A DNA stretch of 64,000 nt, taken from Flavobacterium sp. 123 (GTDB taxonomy: Bacteria > Bacteroidota > Bacteroidia > Flavobacteriales > Flavobacteriaceae). The position numbers and the translations under genes were made by a program. Each line of letters starts with the position of its first letter. Within the stretch, counting starts at the first letter, position 1. Below are positions 53,205 through 63,000 of the stretch, in pieces. The DNA lies in the NCBI RefSeq assembly GCF_003634825.1, contig NZ_RBXD01000001.1, positions 2,254,501 to 2,318,500 on the forward strand, written 5' to 3'. The notes under the pieces were generated by a model. That model worked only from the letters and a program-made list of their open reading frames with translations, was not told the DNA's origin and searched no databases.

Positions 53205-55177
53205 TATTGTCTTATTTTTCGATCTAATTTAATATTAGTTATAGGCTGATAAACTAATGGTATTTGTTCTACTTCAACATCAGATTTCTCTAAGCCAAAT
53301 GCTTTTTCATCACTTAATCCCATTCGTTTAAGTAAAAAATAAGTGTTTAGTAACATGCCTTCACGTAGTGCAAATTCATTCTCTATTGATAAAAATTTCT
53401 CGATGACTACAAATTTGAAATCGGGTTCACTATTGTATTTGCTAGATCCATCTGGTCGAATGTGTAAATTAAGTTCTTTGTTAGCAACCAATTCTTTAAC
53501 GATATTTTTGAAATACAGTTCCGTTTTTGGCTGAATTCTAAATCCAACGTTGATATTTACTTTTATTACTTTGTCGTCAACCAATTCGGATACATCGTAC
53601 GATAGTGTGAAGGGATCTTCAGTACGATTGAGGTGTAAAAACCAATATACATCGGCACGTTTTGGTTTTTTAGCAAAAATTGATTTGATGATTTTTTCTT
53701 CAATTTCATGTCTTCGATCTGCTTTTGATAGGTAAATTAGATGAGTTGCAAATTTTGGAATAGCATCGTCTTCACTTAGCTCAGTTAGTGTACTACTATA
53801 TTTACCTAATTCGACAAATTTAGTGAATCTATTATTGATTTTTCTAGAGAAAAACCAAACGTACATTACTGTAAAGATGAAGAGTTCAAAAAACAAGAAC
53901 ATCCAACGTTCTTTAATTTTGGCAACATTTGCAATGAAAAAGGCAATCTCAATAGTACCAAAGACGCTTAAGAACAAAATAACTTTTAGTTTGTTCCATT
54001 TCAATCTGTAATTGATAAAAAAGCTTAGCAAGTAAGTAGTCATCAACATGGTAATAGTTATGGAGAATCCATAAGCAGCCTCCATGTGTGCACTTTCTTT
54101 AAAATACACCATCATTAAAATGCAACCAAACCATAAAATGGAGTTTACACTTGGAATATACACTTGTCCTTTGCTATCACTTGGTTGTTTAACGGTAACT
54201 CTAGGCCAAAAATTAAGGTTCATAGCTTCGCTTATTAAAGTAAAACTACCACTAATTAAAGCTTGTGAAGCAATAATGGTAGCACAAGTAGCAATAATAA
54301 TACTAGGTAATAAAAACCAAGTTGGAATGATTTCAAAAAAAGGATTTCTACCATTTAAGAAGTTTTCACCTTGATGCATTAACCAAGCAGCTTGTCCCAA
54401 ATAAGCTATTGTCAAACTTATTTTAACATATATCCAAGTAATTCGAATGTTTTTAATGCCACAATGACCTAAATCAGAATATAAGGCTTCAGCTCCAGTG
54501 GTGCAAAGAAAAACAGCTCCTAATAACCAGAAACCATTAGGGTAGTTGATTAAAAGGTTGTATCCATAATAAGGATTTAATGCATTAATTATATCTGGAT
54601 GAATCAAAATTTCATTCACACCAACAATAAGTAACATAGTAAACCAAATTGTCATTATTGGACCAAATGTTTTACCGATAACTTGAGTTCCAAATCTTTG
54701 AAAGAAAAAAAGTAAAGATAAAATGGCAACTACAATTCCTATGGTTAAGGCATTTCCTGGAATAATAATGTCTTCAAAACCTTTAACCATACCGAGTCCT
54801 TCTATGGCTGAAGAAACGGAAATAGGAGGGGTGATAATTCCATCTGCTAATAGCGTAGTAGCTCCTAGGATGGTCGGAATGACTAATTTTTTACCATAGC
54901 GTCTTACTAGAGCATAGAGTGAAAATATACCTCCTTCACCATGGTTATCTGCGCGTAAAGTAAGCCAAACGTATTTTATGGTGGTTTGAAAAACCAAAGT
55001 CCAAAAAATACATGAAACTCCACCGTAAACTAAAGTTAAATCAATGGGTCTATCTCCAATTACTGCTCTTAAGGCATATAAAGGACTGGTACCAATATCT
55101 CCATAGATGATTCCAAGTGCCACTAAAAGAGAAGCGATGGTTACTTTGCTTGCCACTCCGTTTTTTGTTGTATTCAT
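53204..55177 (-). CDS. kup: KUP/HAK/KT-family potassium uptake protein
   Basis: Potassium/proton symporter of the inner membrane. 657 residues with about 12 membrane helices: LLVALGIIYGDIGTSPLYAL is the family-defining first helix, then VRADNHGEGGIFSLYAL, GDGIITPPISVSSAIEG-like (ADGIITPP) and TTGAEALYSDLGHCG, followed by a cytoplasmic C-terminal domain of about 200 residues. It is 99 bases downstream of kdpE on the same strand and overlaps the next small gene by one base. The placement after KdpDE, which usually controls kdpFABC, suggests that this sensor pair controls Kup here. Confidence 0.94.
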   Translation of the reverse strand: MNTTKNGVASKVTIASLLVALGIIYGDIGTSPLYALRAVIGDRPIDLTLVYGGVSCIFWTLVFQTTIKYVWLTLRADNHGEGGIFSLYALVRRYGKKLVIPTILGATTLLADGIITPPISVSSAIEGLGMVKGFEDIIIPGNALTIGIVVAILSLLFFFQRFGTQVIGKTFGPIMTIWFTMLLIVGVNEILIHPDIINALNPYYGYNLLINYPNGFWLLGAVFLCTTGAEALYSDLGHCGIKNIRITWIYVKISLTIAYLGQAAWLMHQGENFLNGRNPFFEIIPTWFLLPSIIIATCATIIASQALISGSFTLISEAMNLNFWPRVTVKQPSDSKGQVYIPSVNSILWFGCILMMVYFKESAHMEAAYGFSITITMLMTTYLLSFFINYRLKWNKLKVILFLSVFGTIEIAFFIANVAKIKERWMFLFFELFIFTVMYVWFFSRKINNRFTKFVELGKYSSTLTELSEDDAIPKFATHLIYLSKADRRHEIEEKIIKSIFAKKPKRADVYWFLHLNRTEDPFTLSYDVSELVDDKVIKVNINVGFRIQPKTELYFKNIVKELVANKELNLHIRPDGSSKYNSEPDFKFVVIEKFLSIENEFALREGMLLNTYFLLKRMGLSDEKAFGLEKSDVEVEQIPLVYQPITNIKLDRKIRQ

Positions 55178-55276
55178 TATTGAATTTGTTAAAAATTATG
55201 ATGATACAAATTTCAATAAAATGGTATTGGTAGAATGAAAAGATGTAGTTGTTAAATATAAAGATTTTATAAAGAT

Positions 55277-55954
55277 TTAGCTAAAACGGTATCCTACACC
55301 ACTTTCGGTAATGATGCGTTTGGGTTGGTTTGGGTTTTCTTCTATTTTTTTACGTAATGTGGCTACAAATACACGTAGATATTGTGTTTCTGTTTGATAA
55401 CCGACTCCCCAAATTTCTTTTAGAATGTATTGATGTGTTAATACACGCCCTTCGTTTTTCATGAAAAGTGCTAATAAATTAAACTCTGTACTGGTTAGTT
55501 TAAGTGTTTCGTTATCTTGTTTGACTATTCGTGCGCCAAAATCAATTTCTAAATTTCCACAAGTTAATATACTATTGTCATTTTGTGTTTGATTTCTTCG
55601 AATGACTGAACGGATTCTAGCTAGTAACTCAGCTGTTCGAAAAGGTTTGGTGAGATAGTCAGTTGCTCCATTGTCTAAAGCATTAACAATATCTTCTTCG
55701 CTATCTTGAACAGAAAGAATAATTATTGCTTTGTTGTACCAAGTACGTAATTCTTTAAGAATTTCGTGACCGCTTTTATCAGGTAAACCTAAATCTAATA
55801 AAATTAATTCTGGCGGGTGATTTACAGCTAAAAGTATTCCTTCTTTTCCTGTCTCAGCAAGCCAAACTTTGTATTCATTACTTTCTAAAGTTATTTCTAG
55901 TAATTTTCGGATTGGTGCCTCATCATCAATGACTAATATTTCAGCTTTATTCAT
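55277..55954 (-). CDS. kdpE: OmpR-family response regulator (KdpE-like)
   Basis: 225 residues: receiver with DDE at 10-12, phosphoacceptor Asp about 54 (LILLDLGLPDKSG), Lys in DYLTKPF, and a C-terminal winged helix (LKLTSTEFNLLALFMKNEGRVLTHQYILKEIWG... TQYLRVFVATLRKKIE). The sequence from NKAEILVIDDEAPIRKLLEITL resembles KdpE. It overlaps the kinase gene by 8 bp and precedes kup by 99 bases. No terminator or strong promoter lies in that gap. Confidence 0.88.
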   Translation of the reverse strand: MNKAEILVIDDEAPIRKLLEITLESNEYKVWLAETGKEGILLAVNHPPELILLDLGLPDKSGHEILKELRTWYNKAIIILSVQDSEEDIVNALDNGATDYLTKPFRTAELLARIRSVIRRNQTQNDNSILTCGNLEIDFGARIVKQDNETLKLTSTEFNLLALFMKNEGRVLTHQYILKEIWGVGYQTETQYLRVFVATLRKKIEENPNQPKRIITESGVGYRFS

Positions 55955-57029
55955 TCTTGAGATAGTTTAAATAGGAAGCTTCTGTGGGTATAGTAATTGT
56001 AAAACAAGCTCCTGAATTCGTATTGTTTTTTAATAATATAGAACCATTGTGTGCTTCGACAAATCCTTTTACAATCGATAGTCCAAGTCCGCTACCACCA
56101 GTTTTTGTATTTGGAAGTCGGTAAAATTTGTCAAAGACAAATTCGATTTCATTTTCAGGAAAGCCATGTCCTGTATCCGAAATAGTAATAATACAGTTTT
56201 CAGATTGATGTGTTGCCACAATCTTTATTACTGATTTCTTAGGAGTGTACTGGATTGCATTTAAAACTAAATTCCGAATAATTTCTTCTATTAACCCTGT
56301 GTCTAATTTAAATAATGGCAATTGTTCATCTGTAACAAAATCTATTGTATGTTCATTTTTAACTACGGCTATTTTTTCAATAACTGCATAAATGAGTTCA
56401 TTCAAATCACACCAATCTTGTTTTGTTTTAAGAGTTCCAGTTTCTAAACGACTCATGTTTAATAAATTTTCAACTTGTCTGTTCAGTCGTATACTTGCTT
56501 TGTCGATTTCTTCTAATAATTCAGTTTGATTATTTTCAGAAAGTTTGTTTTTATTTTCTTTTAATGTGTCAATAGCTCCAATTATTGTTGCTATAGGAGT
56601 TCGTAATTCATGCGAAAGCGAATTGAGTAATGTGTCGTAAAGTTGTATTGTTTTTTCTTTTTCTTCTTTGTCTCGGGCTTTATTTTCAGCTTCTCTAATT
56701 TTATATGTTAATACGGCACTTACTAGGGCTATAATAAGATACATGAAGAATAGTAGTATGTCTTCAGTATTTGTTATGTGAAATGTAAATAGAGGTTGGA
56801 TGAAAAAAAAATTTAATATTAAACCACTTAAAATAGCAGTTATTAATATAGGTATTATATCAAATAGCATGGCCGTAACAGATACGGTCATTAGTAAAAT
56901 TAAGGCTGTAATTCTATAATCAATATGATTGGAGAAAAAAAAACAAATTATAGATACGATCAAGACGAATGTAATACTTATTAAGCATTGCATTTGTATT
57001 GATTTTTTTTTTGTTTGAAATTTACTCAA
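55947..57029 (-). CDS. kdpD: KdpD-like sensor histidine kinase lacking the N-terminal KdpD/Usp region
   Basis: 360 residues: four membrane helices with the DUF4118 pattern of KdpD (about 12-115, ending TFHITNTEDILLFFMYLIIALVSAVLTY), a coiled coil, then HisKA with SLSHELRTPIATIIG and HATPase with NLVLNAIQYTPK (N box), ISDTGHGFPE, and GGSGLGLSIVKGFVEAHNG. E. coli KdpD has about 890 residues; the large N-terminal KdpD and Usp domains are absent here, so signal input must rest on the membrane part. It overlaps kdpE by 8 bp. A TATATTTG element at 57096-57103 on the minus strand may be the -7 box. Confidence 0.85.
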   Translation of the reverse strand: MSKFQTKKKSIQMQCLISITFVLIVSIICFFFSNHIDYRITALILLMTVSVTAMLFDIIPILITAILSGLILNFFFIQPLFTFHITNTEDILLFFMYLIIALVSAVLTYKIREAENKARDKEEKEKTIQLYDTLLNSLSHELRTPIATIIGAIDTLKENKNKLSENNQTELLEEIDKASIRLNRQVENLLNMSRLETGTLKTKQDWCDLNELIYAVIEKIAVVKNEHTIDFVTDEQLPLFKLDTGLIEEIIRNLVLNAIQYTPKKSVIKIVATHQSENCIITISDTGHGFPENEIEFVFDKFYRLPNTKTGGSGLGLSIVKGFVEAHNGSILLKNNTNSGACFTITIPTEASYLNYLKNE

Positions 57030-57111
57030 AATAAATTTTAAATTTTAAAGAATAAGTAAAGTGTTTTAAGTCATTTTATATTCTATTTTAAATTCCAAAT
57101 ATATGGATAAA

Positions 57112-57158
57112 ATATAATAAAAAATCCCGTCTCATTGAGACGGGATTTTTTATTATAT
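57112..57158 (-). terminator. Palindromic terminator of lysA
   Basis: Twenty-three bases on each side of T57135 are perfectly complementary; the core is CCCGTCTCA-T-TGAGACGGG with A/T runs. The stem overlaps the lysA stop codon (57153-57155). The core is the same as in the terminator at 52854-52904. Confidence 0.88.
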
Positions 57159-58373
57159 AGAAGCCGCTGGAATAGGTAACGGAATTTGATTTCTTAATAA
57201 ATCTTCAAAAGTTTCATGGGCTCTGATTAGATGACCTTCGCCATTTATCCATAATACTTCTGCTGGTTTGTATCTAGAATTGTAATTAGATGACATAGAG
57301 AAACAATAAGCTCCTGCATTTCTAAAACATAAAATATCACCTTCTTTTATCTCAGCAATTTTTCGGTTATTAGCAAAAGTATCTGTTTCGCAAATGTACC
57401 CAACAACAGAGTAGAAACGTTCTTTTCCTTTTGGGTGAGAAATATTTTCGATATGATGTTGTGAACCATAGAACATTGGTCGAATCAAATGATTAAAACC
57501 ACTATCAATTCCAGCAAAAACAGTTGAAGTAGTTTGTTTAACTACATTTACTTTAGCCAAAAAGAATCCAGCTTCACTCACTAAGAATTTACCCGGTTCA
57601 AAAATTAAAGTTAATTCTTTACCATATTCGGCACAGAATGAGTTGAATCTTTTAGATAGTTTTTTACCCAATTCTTCTATATCTGTTTCAATATCATCTT
57701 TTTTGTAAGGAACTTTAAATCCGCTACCAAAGTCTAAAAATTCAAGATTTTTGAAGTTTTTAGCCACATCAAATAAGATTTCAGCTGCATATAAGAATAC
57801 TTCAATATCTAAAATATCAGAACCTGTATGCATGTGGATACCTACAATGTTCATTTTTGTATTTTCAACGATACGAACTAAATGAGGCAACTGATGAACA
57901 GAAATACCAAATTTACTGTCGATATGTCCTACTGAAATATTTGCATTTCCTCCAGCCATTACATGTGGATTGATTCGGATGCAAACAGGAACATTAGGGA
58001 ATTTTGTTCCAAATTGTTCTAATATCGATAAATTGTCGATGTTAATTTGAACTCCCATTGCAGCTACTTCTTCAATTTCTTCTAAAGAAACGCCATTTGG
58101 AGTAAAAAAGATTTTCTCAGGTTCATATCCAGCATGCAAACCCAATAGTACTTCTTGAATAGAAACGGTATCTAATCCAGAACCCATTTCTCGCAATAAT
58201 TGAAGTATTGCAACATTGGACAAAGCTTTCATGGCATAATTGATGCGTAACTTATCAACTTTAGAAAAAGCCTTTGTTAATCTATTGTATTGAGATTGTA
58301 TTTTTTCGGCATCATAAACGTAAATGGGATTCCCAAATTGTTCTGCTAATTGTAATAAGTCTTTTCCTTGCAT
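57153..58373 (-). CDS. lysA: Diaminopimelate decarboxylase
   Basis: Pyridoxal-phosphate enzyme that makes lysine from meso-diaminopimelate. 406 residues, normal. The PLP Lys is about residue 49 (NYAMKALSN); GSGLDTVSIQE, HMHTGSDI, DFGSGFKVPY, EPGKFLVSEAG and GYICETDTFA are the family motifs of the alanine racemase-like barrel and C-terminal domain. A promoter with a correct 20-base spacer lies at 58391-58421. It is separated from gltD by a terminator at 58507-58546. Confidence 0.94.
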   Translation of the reverse strand: MQGKDLLQLAEQFGNPIYVYDAEKIQSQYNRLTKAFSKVDKLRINYAMKALSNVAILQLLREMGSGLDTVSIQEVLLGLHAGYEPEKIFFTPNGVSLEEIEEVAAMGVQINIDNLSILEQFGTKFPNVPVCIRINPHVMAGGNANISVGHIDSKFGISVHQLPHLVRIVENTKMNIVGIHMHTGSDILDIEVFLYAAEILFDVAKNFKNLEFLDFGSGFKVPYKKDDIETDIEELGKKLSKRFNSFCAEYGKELTLIFEPGKFLVSEAGFFLAKVNVVKQTTSTVFAGIDSGFNHLIRPMFYGSQHHIENISHPKGKERFYSVVGYICETDTFANNRKIAEIKEGDILCFRNAGAYCFSMSSNYNSRYKPAEVLWINGEGHLIRAHETFEDLLRNQIPLPIPAASI

Positions 58374-58390
58374 TTTGATTCAATTTTAAG

Positions 58391-58421
58391 CAAATTTATT
58401 ATTCTTTATCAATAGAAACAA
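58391..58421 (-). promoter_or_regulatory. Bacteroidota-type promoter of lysA
   Basis: On the minus strand TTTG is followed by 20 bases and TAAATTTG. The -7 element ends 17 bases before the lysA ATG. Confidence 0.6.
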
Positions 58422-58506
58422 ATAAAAAATTAAATTTTAACAAATTATAACAAAAAGTTATAATTTAAACAATTATCGTTAGTTTTTAATTTTTTGTAAC
58501 TGATTT

Positions 58507-58546
58507 AAAAAAAGAATCCCTTGATAAAATATTTATCAAGGGATTC
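58507..58546 (-). terminator. Terminator of the gltBD operon
   Basis: On the minus strand GAATCCCTTGATAAA pairs with TTTATCAAGGGATTC around three bases and is followed by TTTTTTT. It lies 17 bases after the gltD stop codon. Confidence 0.88.
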
Positions 58547-58563
58547 CTGAAAATTATTATTGA

Positions 58564-60018
58564 TTACAAACTTGGTAAATCACCATTACCTTTTGTTGGT
58601 AAATTAGTGCATCCCATTAAGAATAAATCAACTTCTCTTGCAGCTTCACGGCCTTCAGAAATAGCCCAAACGATTAACGATTGACCTCTTCTCATATCTC
58701 CAGCAGTGAATATATTTGGTACATTAGTTTGATAATTTGTTGCTTTATAATTGCTTCTCATATCAACGTCTAAACCTAATTGCTCGCTTAATGTTTTTTC
58801 AGGACCTGTAAATCCTAATGCTAATAATGCTAAGTCACATGGCCATATTTTCTCAGAACCTTCTTTTTCAATTAATTCTGGTCTTTGACCTGGTGTCATT
58901 TTCCATTCCACTTCAACAGTTTTTAAACCTGTTAATTCTCCTTTTTCATTAGCAATGAACTCTTTGGTATTGATTAACCAGTTTCTGTTACAGCCTTCTT
59001 CGTGCGAAGATGAAGTTTTAAGTTGTAAAGGCCAGAATGGCCAAGGAGTACTTTCGCTTCTTCCTACTGGAGGTTTTGGCATGATCTCAAAGTTAGTTAC
59101 AGATTTAGCACCATGTCTGTTTGAAGTTCCAACACAGTCAGATCCAGTATCTCCACCACCAATAACGATAACATCTTTACCAGTAGCTTTAACTTGGTTT
59201 TCAATTTTTTCTCCGTATAAAACTTTTGTTTGTTGTGTCAAGAAATCCATAGCTTGAACAACACCTTTGCTATCAGCACCTTTAGTAGGTAAGCCTCTTC
59301 TTTCAGTAGCTCCACCACATAATACGATAGAATCAAACGCTTTCAAATCTTCCACGCTATAGTTTACACCAACGTTTACATTAGTTTTGAAAACAATTCC
59401 TTCTGCTTCTAAGATAGCAACTCGTCTGTCAATAATTCCTTTTTCTAATTTGAAATTTGGAATTCCGTAACGAAGTAATCCACCAATAGCATTATCTCTT
59501 TCAAAAACTGTTACAGTATGACCAGCACGGTTTAATTGTTGTGCAGCGGCTAAACCAGCAGGACCAGAGCCTACTACAGCTACAGTTTTACCAGTTCTTG
59601 TTGCAGGAGTTTGAGGTTTAATCCAACCTTCAGCAAAACCTCTTTCGATAATATTTTTTTCAATATTTTCAATAGCAATTGGTTCTTTGATGATACCTAA
59701 CACACATGATTTTTCACATGGAGCAGGGCACAATCTACCTGTAAATTCAGGGAAATTGTTTGTAGATTGTAAGATCGCTAATGCGCTTTCCCATTCTTCT
59801 TGGTGTACCATGTCATTGAAATCAGGAATTAAATTTCCTAATGGACAAGCACTGTGGCAAAAAGGGATTCCACAATCCATACATCTTGAACCTTGTTCTT
59901 TGATTTTTTCTTTTGATAACGGAATTGTAAATTCATTGTAATTAGAAACACGTTCTGCTACAGCGATATTACTTTCGTCCGCTCTATTATATTCTTTAAA
60001 TCCACCTATCTTTCCCAT
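58564..60018 (-). CDS. gltD: Glutamate synthase small subunit
   Basis: The NADPH-dependent beta subunit of glutamate synthase, which passes electrons from NADPH through FAD and iron-sulfur clusters to GltB. 484 residues. Cys residues for the two 4Fe-4S clusters are at 46, 49, 54, 58 (CMDCGIPFCHSACPLGN) and 97, 101, 105 (CPAPCEKSC). FAD and NADPH sites are VVGSGPAGLAAAQQL and IVIGGGDTGSDC; GDMRRGQSLIVWAISEGREAA closes the domain. It follows gltB with a 2-base gap and is the last gene before the terminator at 58507-58546. Confidence 0.96.
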   Translation of the reverse strand: MGKIGGFKEYNRADESNIAVAERVSNYNEFTIPLSKEKIKEQGSRCMDCGIPFCHSACPLGNLIPDFNDMVHQEEWESALAILQSTNNFPEFTGRLCPAPCEKSCVLGIIKEPIAIENIEKNIIERGFAEGWIKPQTPATRTGKTVAVVGSGPAGLAAAQQLNRAGHTVTVFERDNAIGGLLRYGIPNFKLEKGIIDRRVAILEAEGIVFKTNVNVGVNYSVEDLKAFDSIVLCGGATERRGLPTKGADSKGVVQAMDFLTQQTKVLYGEKIENQVKATGKDVIVIGGGDTGSDCVGTSNRHGAKSVTNFEIMPKPPVGRSESTPWPFWPLQLKTSSSHEEGCNRNWLINTKEFIANEKGELTGLKTVEVEWKMTPGQRPELIEKEGSEKIWPCDLALLALGFTGPEKTLSEQLGLDVDMRSNYKATNYQTNVPNIFTAGDMRRGQSLIVWAISEGREAAREVDLFLMGCTNLPTKGNGDLPSL

Positions 60019-60020
60019 GA

Positions 60021-63000
60021 CTATTGTGCTATTAATTCTTCAACTTTATTTTCTTCTGCCAATCTTTGTAATGCTTTTTTGTAATCTGTTGGCATCACTT
60101 TGATAAAGTGTTTTTGTTGATTGTCCCAATCAGCTAAAATTCTTTTTGCTAATGGACTATTAGTATACATAGAATGATTTTTAATCAAACGTCTCAATTT
60201 AGTAATATCTTCTTCTTCGTTTTGTTCGAAAGCTACCATTTCCATATTACAAACTGTAGCATCAAATTTCTTCTCAGGGTCGTAAACATAAGCAATACCA
60301 CCACTCATACCAGCAGCAAAGTTTCTTCCTGTTTTACCTAATATTACTACGGTACCACCAGTCATGTACTCACAACCGTGATCTCCAATTCCTTCAACAA
60401 CTGCAGTCGCCCCAGAATTTCTTACTGCAAAACGTTCTCCTGCCATACCATTGATATACGCTTCACCAGTGATTGCTCCATAAAGGGCAACGTTACCAAT
60501 GATAATATTTTCTTCTGGTTTGAAAGTTGCTGTAGGAGGAACTTTGATGATTAATTTACCACCAGAAAGTCCTTTTCCTAAATAGTCATTACAGTTACCA
60601 TGAATTTTGAAAGACAATCCATTGGTTGCAAATGCACCAAAACTTTGTCCTGCTGAACCTGTAAAGTCAACTAGGATTGTGTCATCTGGTAAACCTTGTG
60701 CACCGTAAATTTTAGAAATTTCATTACTTAAAATTGCTCCAACTGAACGGTCTGTATTTTTGATATTAAAAGTAACTCTTGTTTTTTCTTTTCTATAAAT
60801 AGAAGGAATAGCAGCTTTAATGATATCAAAATCCAATACGTTTTCTAAAGCGTGATCTTGAGTAGTTGTATTGTGATTTGGAACTACATTAGCTTTTTCT
60901 GGTTTGTATAGAATAGTTGATAAATCTAAACCATTTGCTTTGTAATGATCAATTGCTTTGTTCACATTTAATTTTTGTGATTGACCAACCATTTCTTTAA
61001 GAGTTCTGAATCCTAATTGAGCCATAATTTGTCTTAACTCTTCAGCAATAAAATACATGAAGTTAATTACGTGCTCAGGAGTTCCTTTGAAATTCTTTCT
61101 CAACTCAGGATCTTGAGTAGCGATACCTACAGGACAAGTATTCAAGTGACAAGCTCTCATCATGATACAACCTGATGCCACAAGTGGTGCAGTTGCAAAT
61201 CCGAATTCTTCAGCTCCTAATAAAGCAGCGATAGCTACGTCACGTCCTGTTTTTAATTGACCGTCACATTCTAATACTACACGACTTCTTAAATCATTTA
61301 AAATTAATGTTTGTTGTGCTTCTGCTAATCCAAGTTCCCATGGAATACCAGTATGTTGTAATGAAGTTAATGGTGCAGCACCTGTTCCTCCATCATATCC
61401 TGAAATTAAGATAACGTCAGCTTTTGCTTTGGCAACACCGGCAGCAATTGTTCCAACACCTACTTCAGAAACTAGTTTTACGTTTACACGTGCCTCACGG
61501 TTCGCATTTTTCAAATCGAAGATTAATTGTGATAAATCCTCAATAGAATAAATATCGTGGTGTGGAGGAGGAGATATTAATCCAACATAAGGCGTTGAAT
61601 TTCTTGTCTCTGCAATCCAAGGCACAACTTTTTCTCCAGGTAATTGTCCACCTTCTCCAGGCTTAGCACCTTGAGCCATTTTAATTTGGATTTCCTTAGC
61701 GTTAGTCAAGTAGTTTATTGATACACCAAAACGACCAGATGCAACTTGTTTGATAGCACTATTTTTAGAATCTCCATTTAATTCTTTTTGGAAACGCTTA
61801 GGATTTTCTCCACCTTCTCCAGAGTTACTTTTACCACCAATTCTATTCATGGCAATGGCTAAGTTCTCATGCGCTTCTTGACTGATAGATCCATAAGACA
61901 TGGCACCAGTTTTGAATTTTTTAACGATTTCTGTCCAAGGTTCTACTTCGTCAATAGAAATTGGATCTAAATTATTGAATTCAAATAAACCTCTGATGGT
62001 CATCAAGTTTTGACTTTGATTGTTGACCATGTCAGAATATTCTTTGTAGCTTTCTGGACTGTTTAAACGAACTGCTTGTTGTAATTTAGAAATAGTAGTT
62101 GGATTAAACATGTGTTTTTCACCTGATCTTCTCCATCTGTAAATACCACCAATTTCTAATGGCAATAAGTTTGCTATTTTAGAATTAGGGAAAGCTTTTT
62201 GATGTCTTTTCTTAACTTCTTTTTCTACTTCCATCAAACCAATACCTTCAATTCGAGATGGTGTGAAAGGGAAGTATTTAGAGCTAAACGATTTGTTTAA
62301 ACCTAAAATTTCGAAAATTTGAGCCGCTCTATATGAATGTAAGGTAGAAATACCAATTTTATTCATAATCTTAACGATACCTTTTCCAATCGCTTTATTG
62401 TAGTTCGTAATAGCATAATCTGCTTTTACTCCAGTAATGTGTCCTTCATTAACTTGGTCATGAATAATTTCATTAACCATGTATGGGTTGATAGCACTTG
62501 CACCGTATCCAAATAATAAAGCAAAATGATGTGGTTCACGTGGTTCGGCAGATTCGATGATGATACCAAATTTAGAACGAACTCCTAATTTGTTTAAAGT
62601 ATGGTGAATGTAAGAACAAGCTAACAACATTGGGATTGGAGCTAATTTTTCAGTAACTCCTCTATCAGAAAGGATAACAATATTACATCCTTCAGAAACT
62701 GCTTTGAAAGTAGCTTGAATACATTTTTCTAATGAACGCTCTAAACCATTAACTCCTTTTTCTATTTTGTATAAAGTAGAAATGGTAACTGATTTAAAGT
62801 CGACGTGATCAATATTTCTGATTTTATCCAAATCCTCATTAGAGATAACTGGATTTTGAATTTTGATTTTTTTGCTGTGTTTCGCATCAATATCAAAAAT
62901 ATTATAATCTCCTCCAATAGCTAAACTAATATCAGTAATGATTTCCTCACGAATACCATCCAAAGGTGGATTAGTTACCTGAGCAAATAATTGTTTGAAA

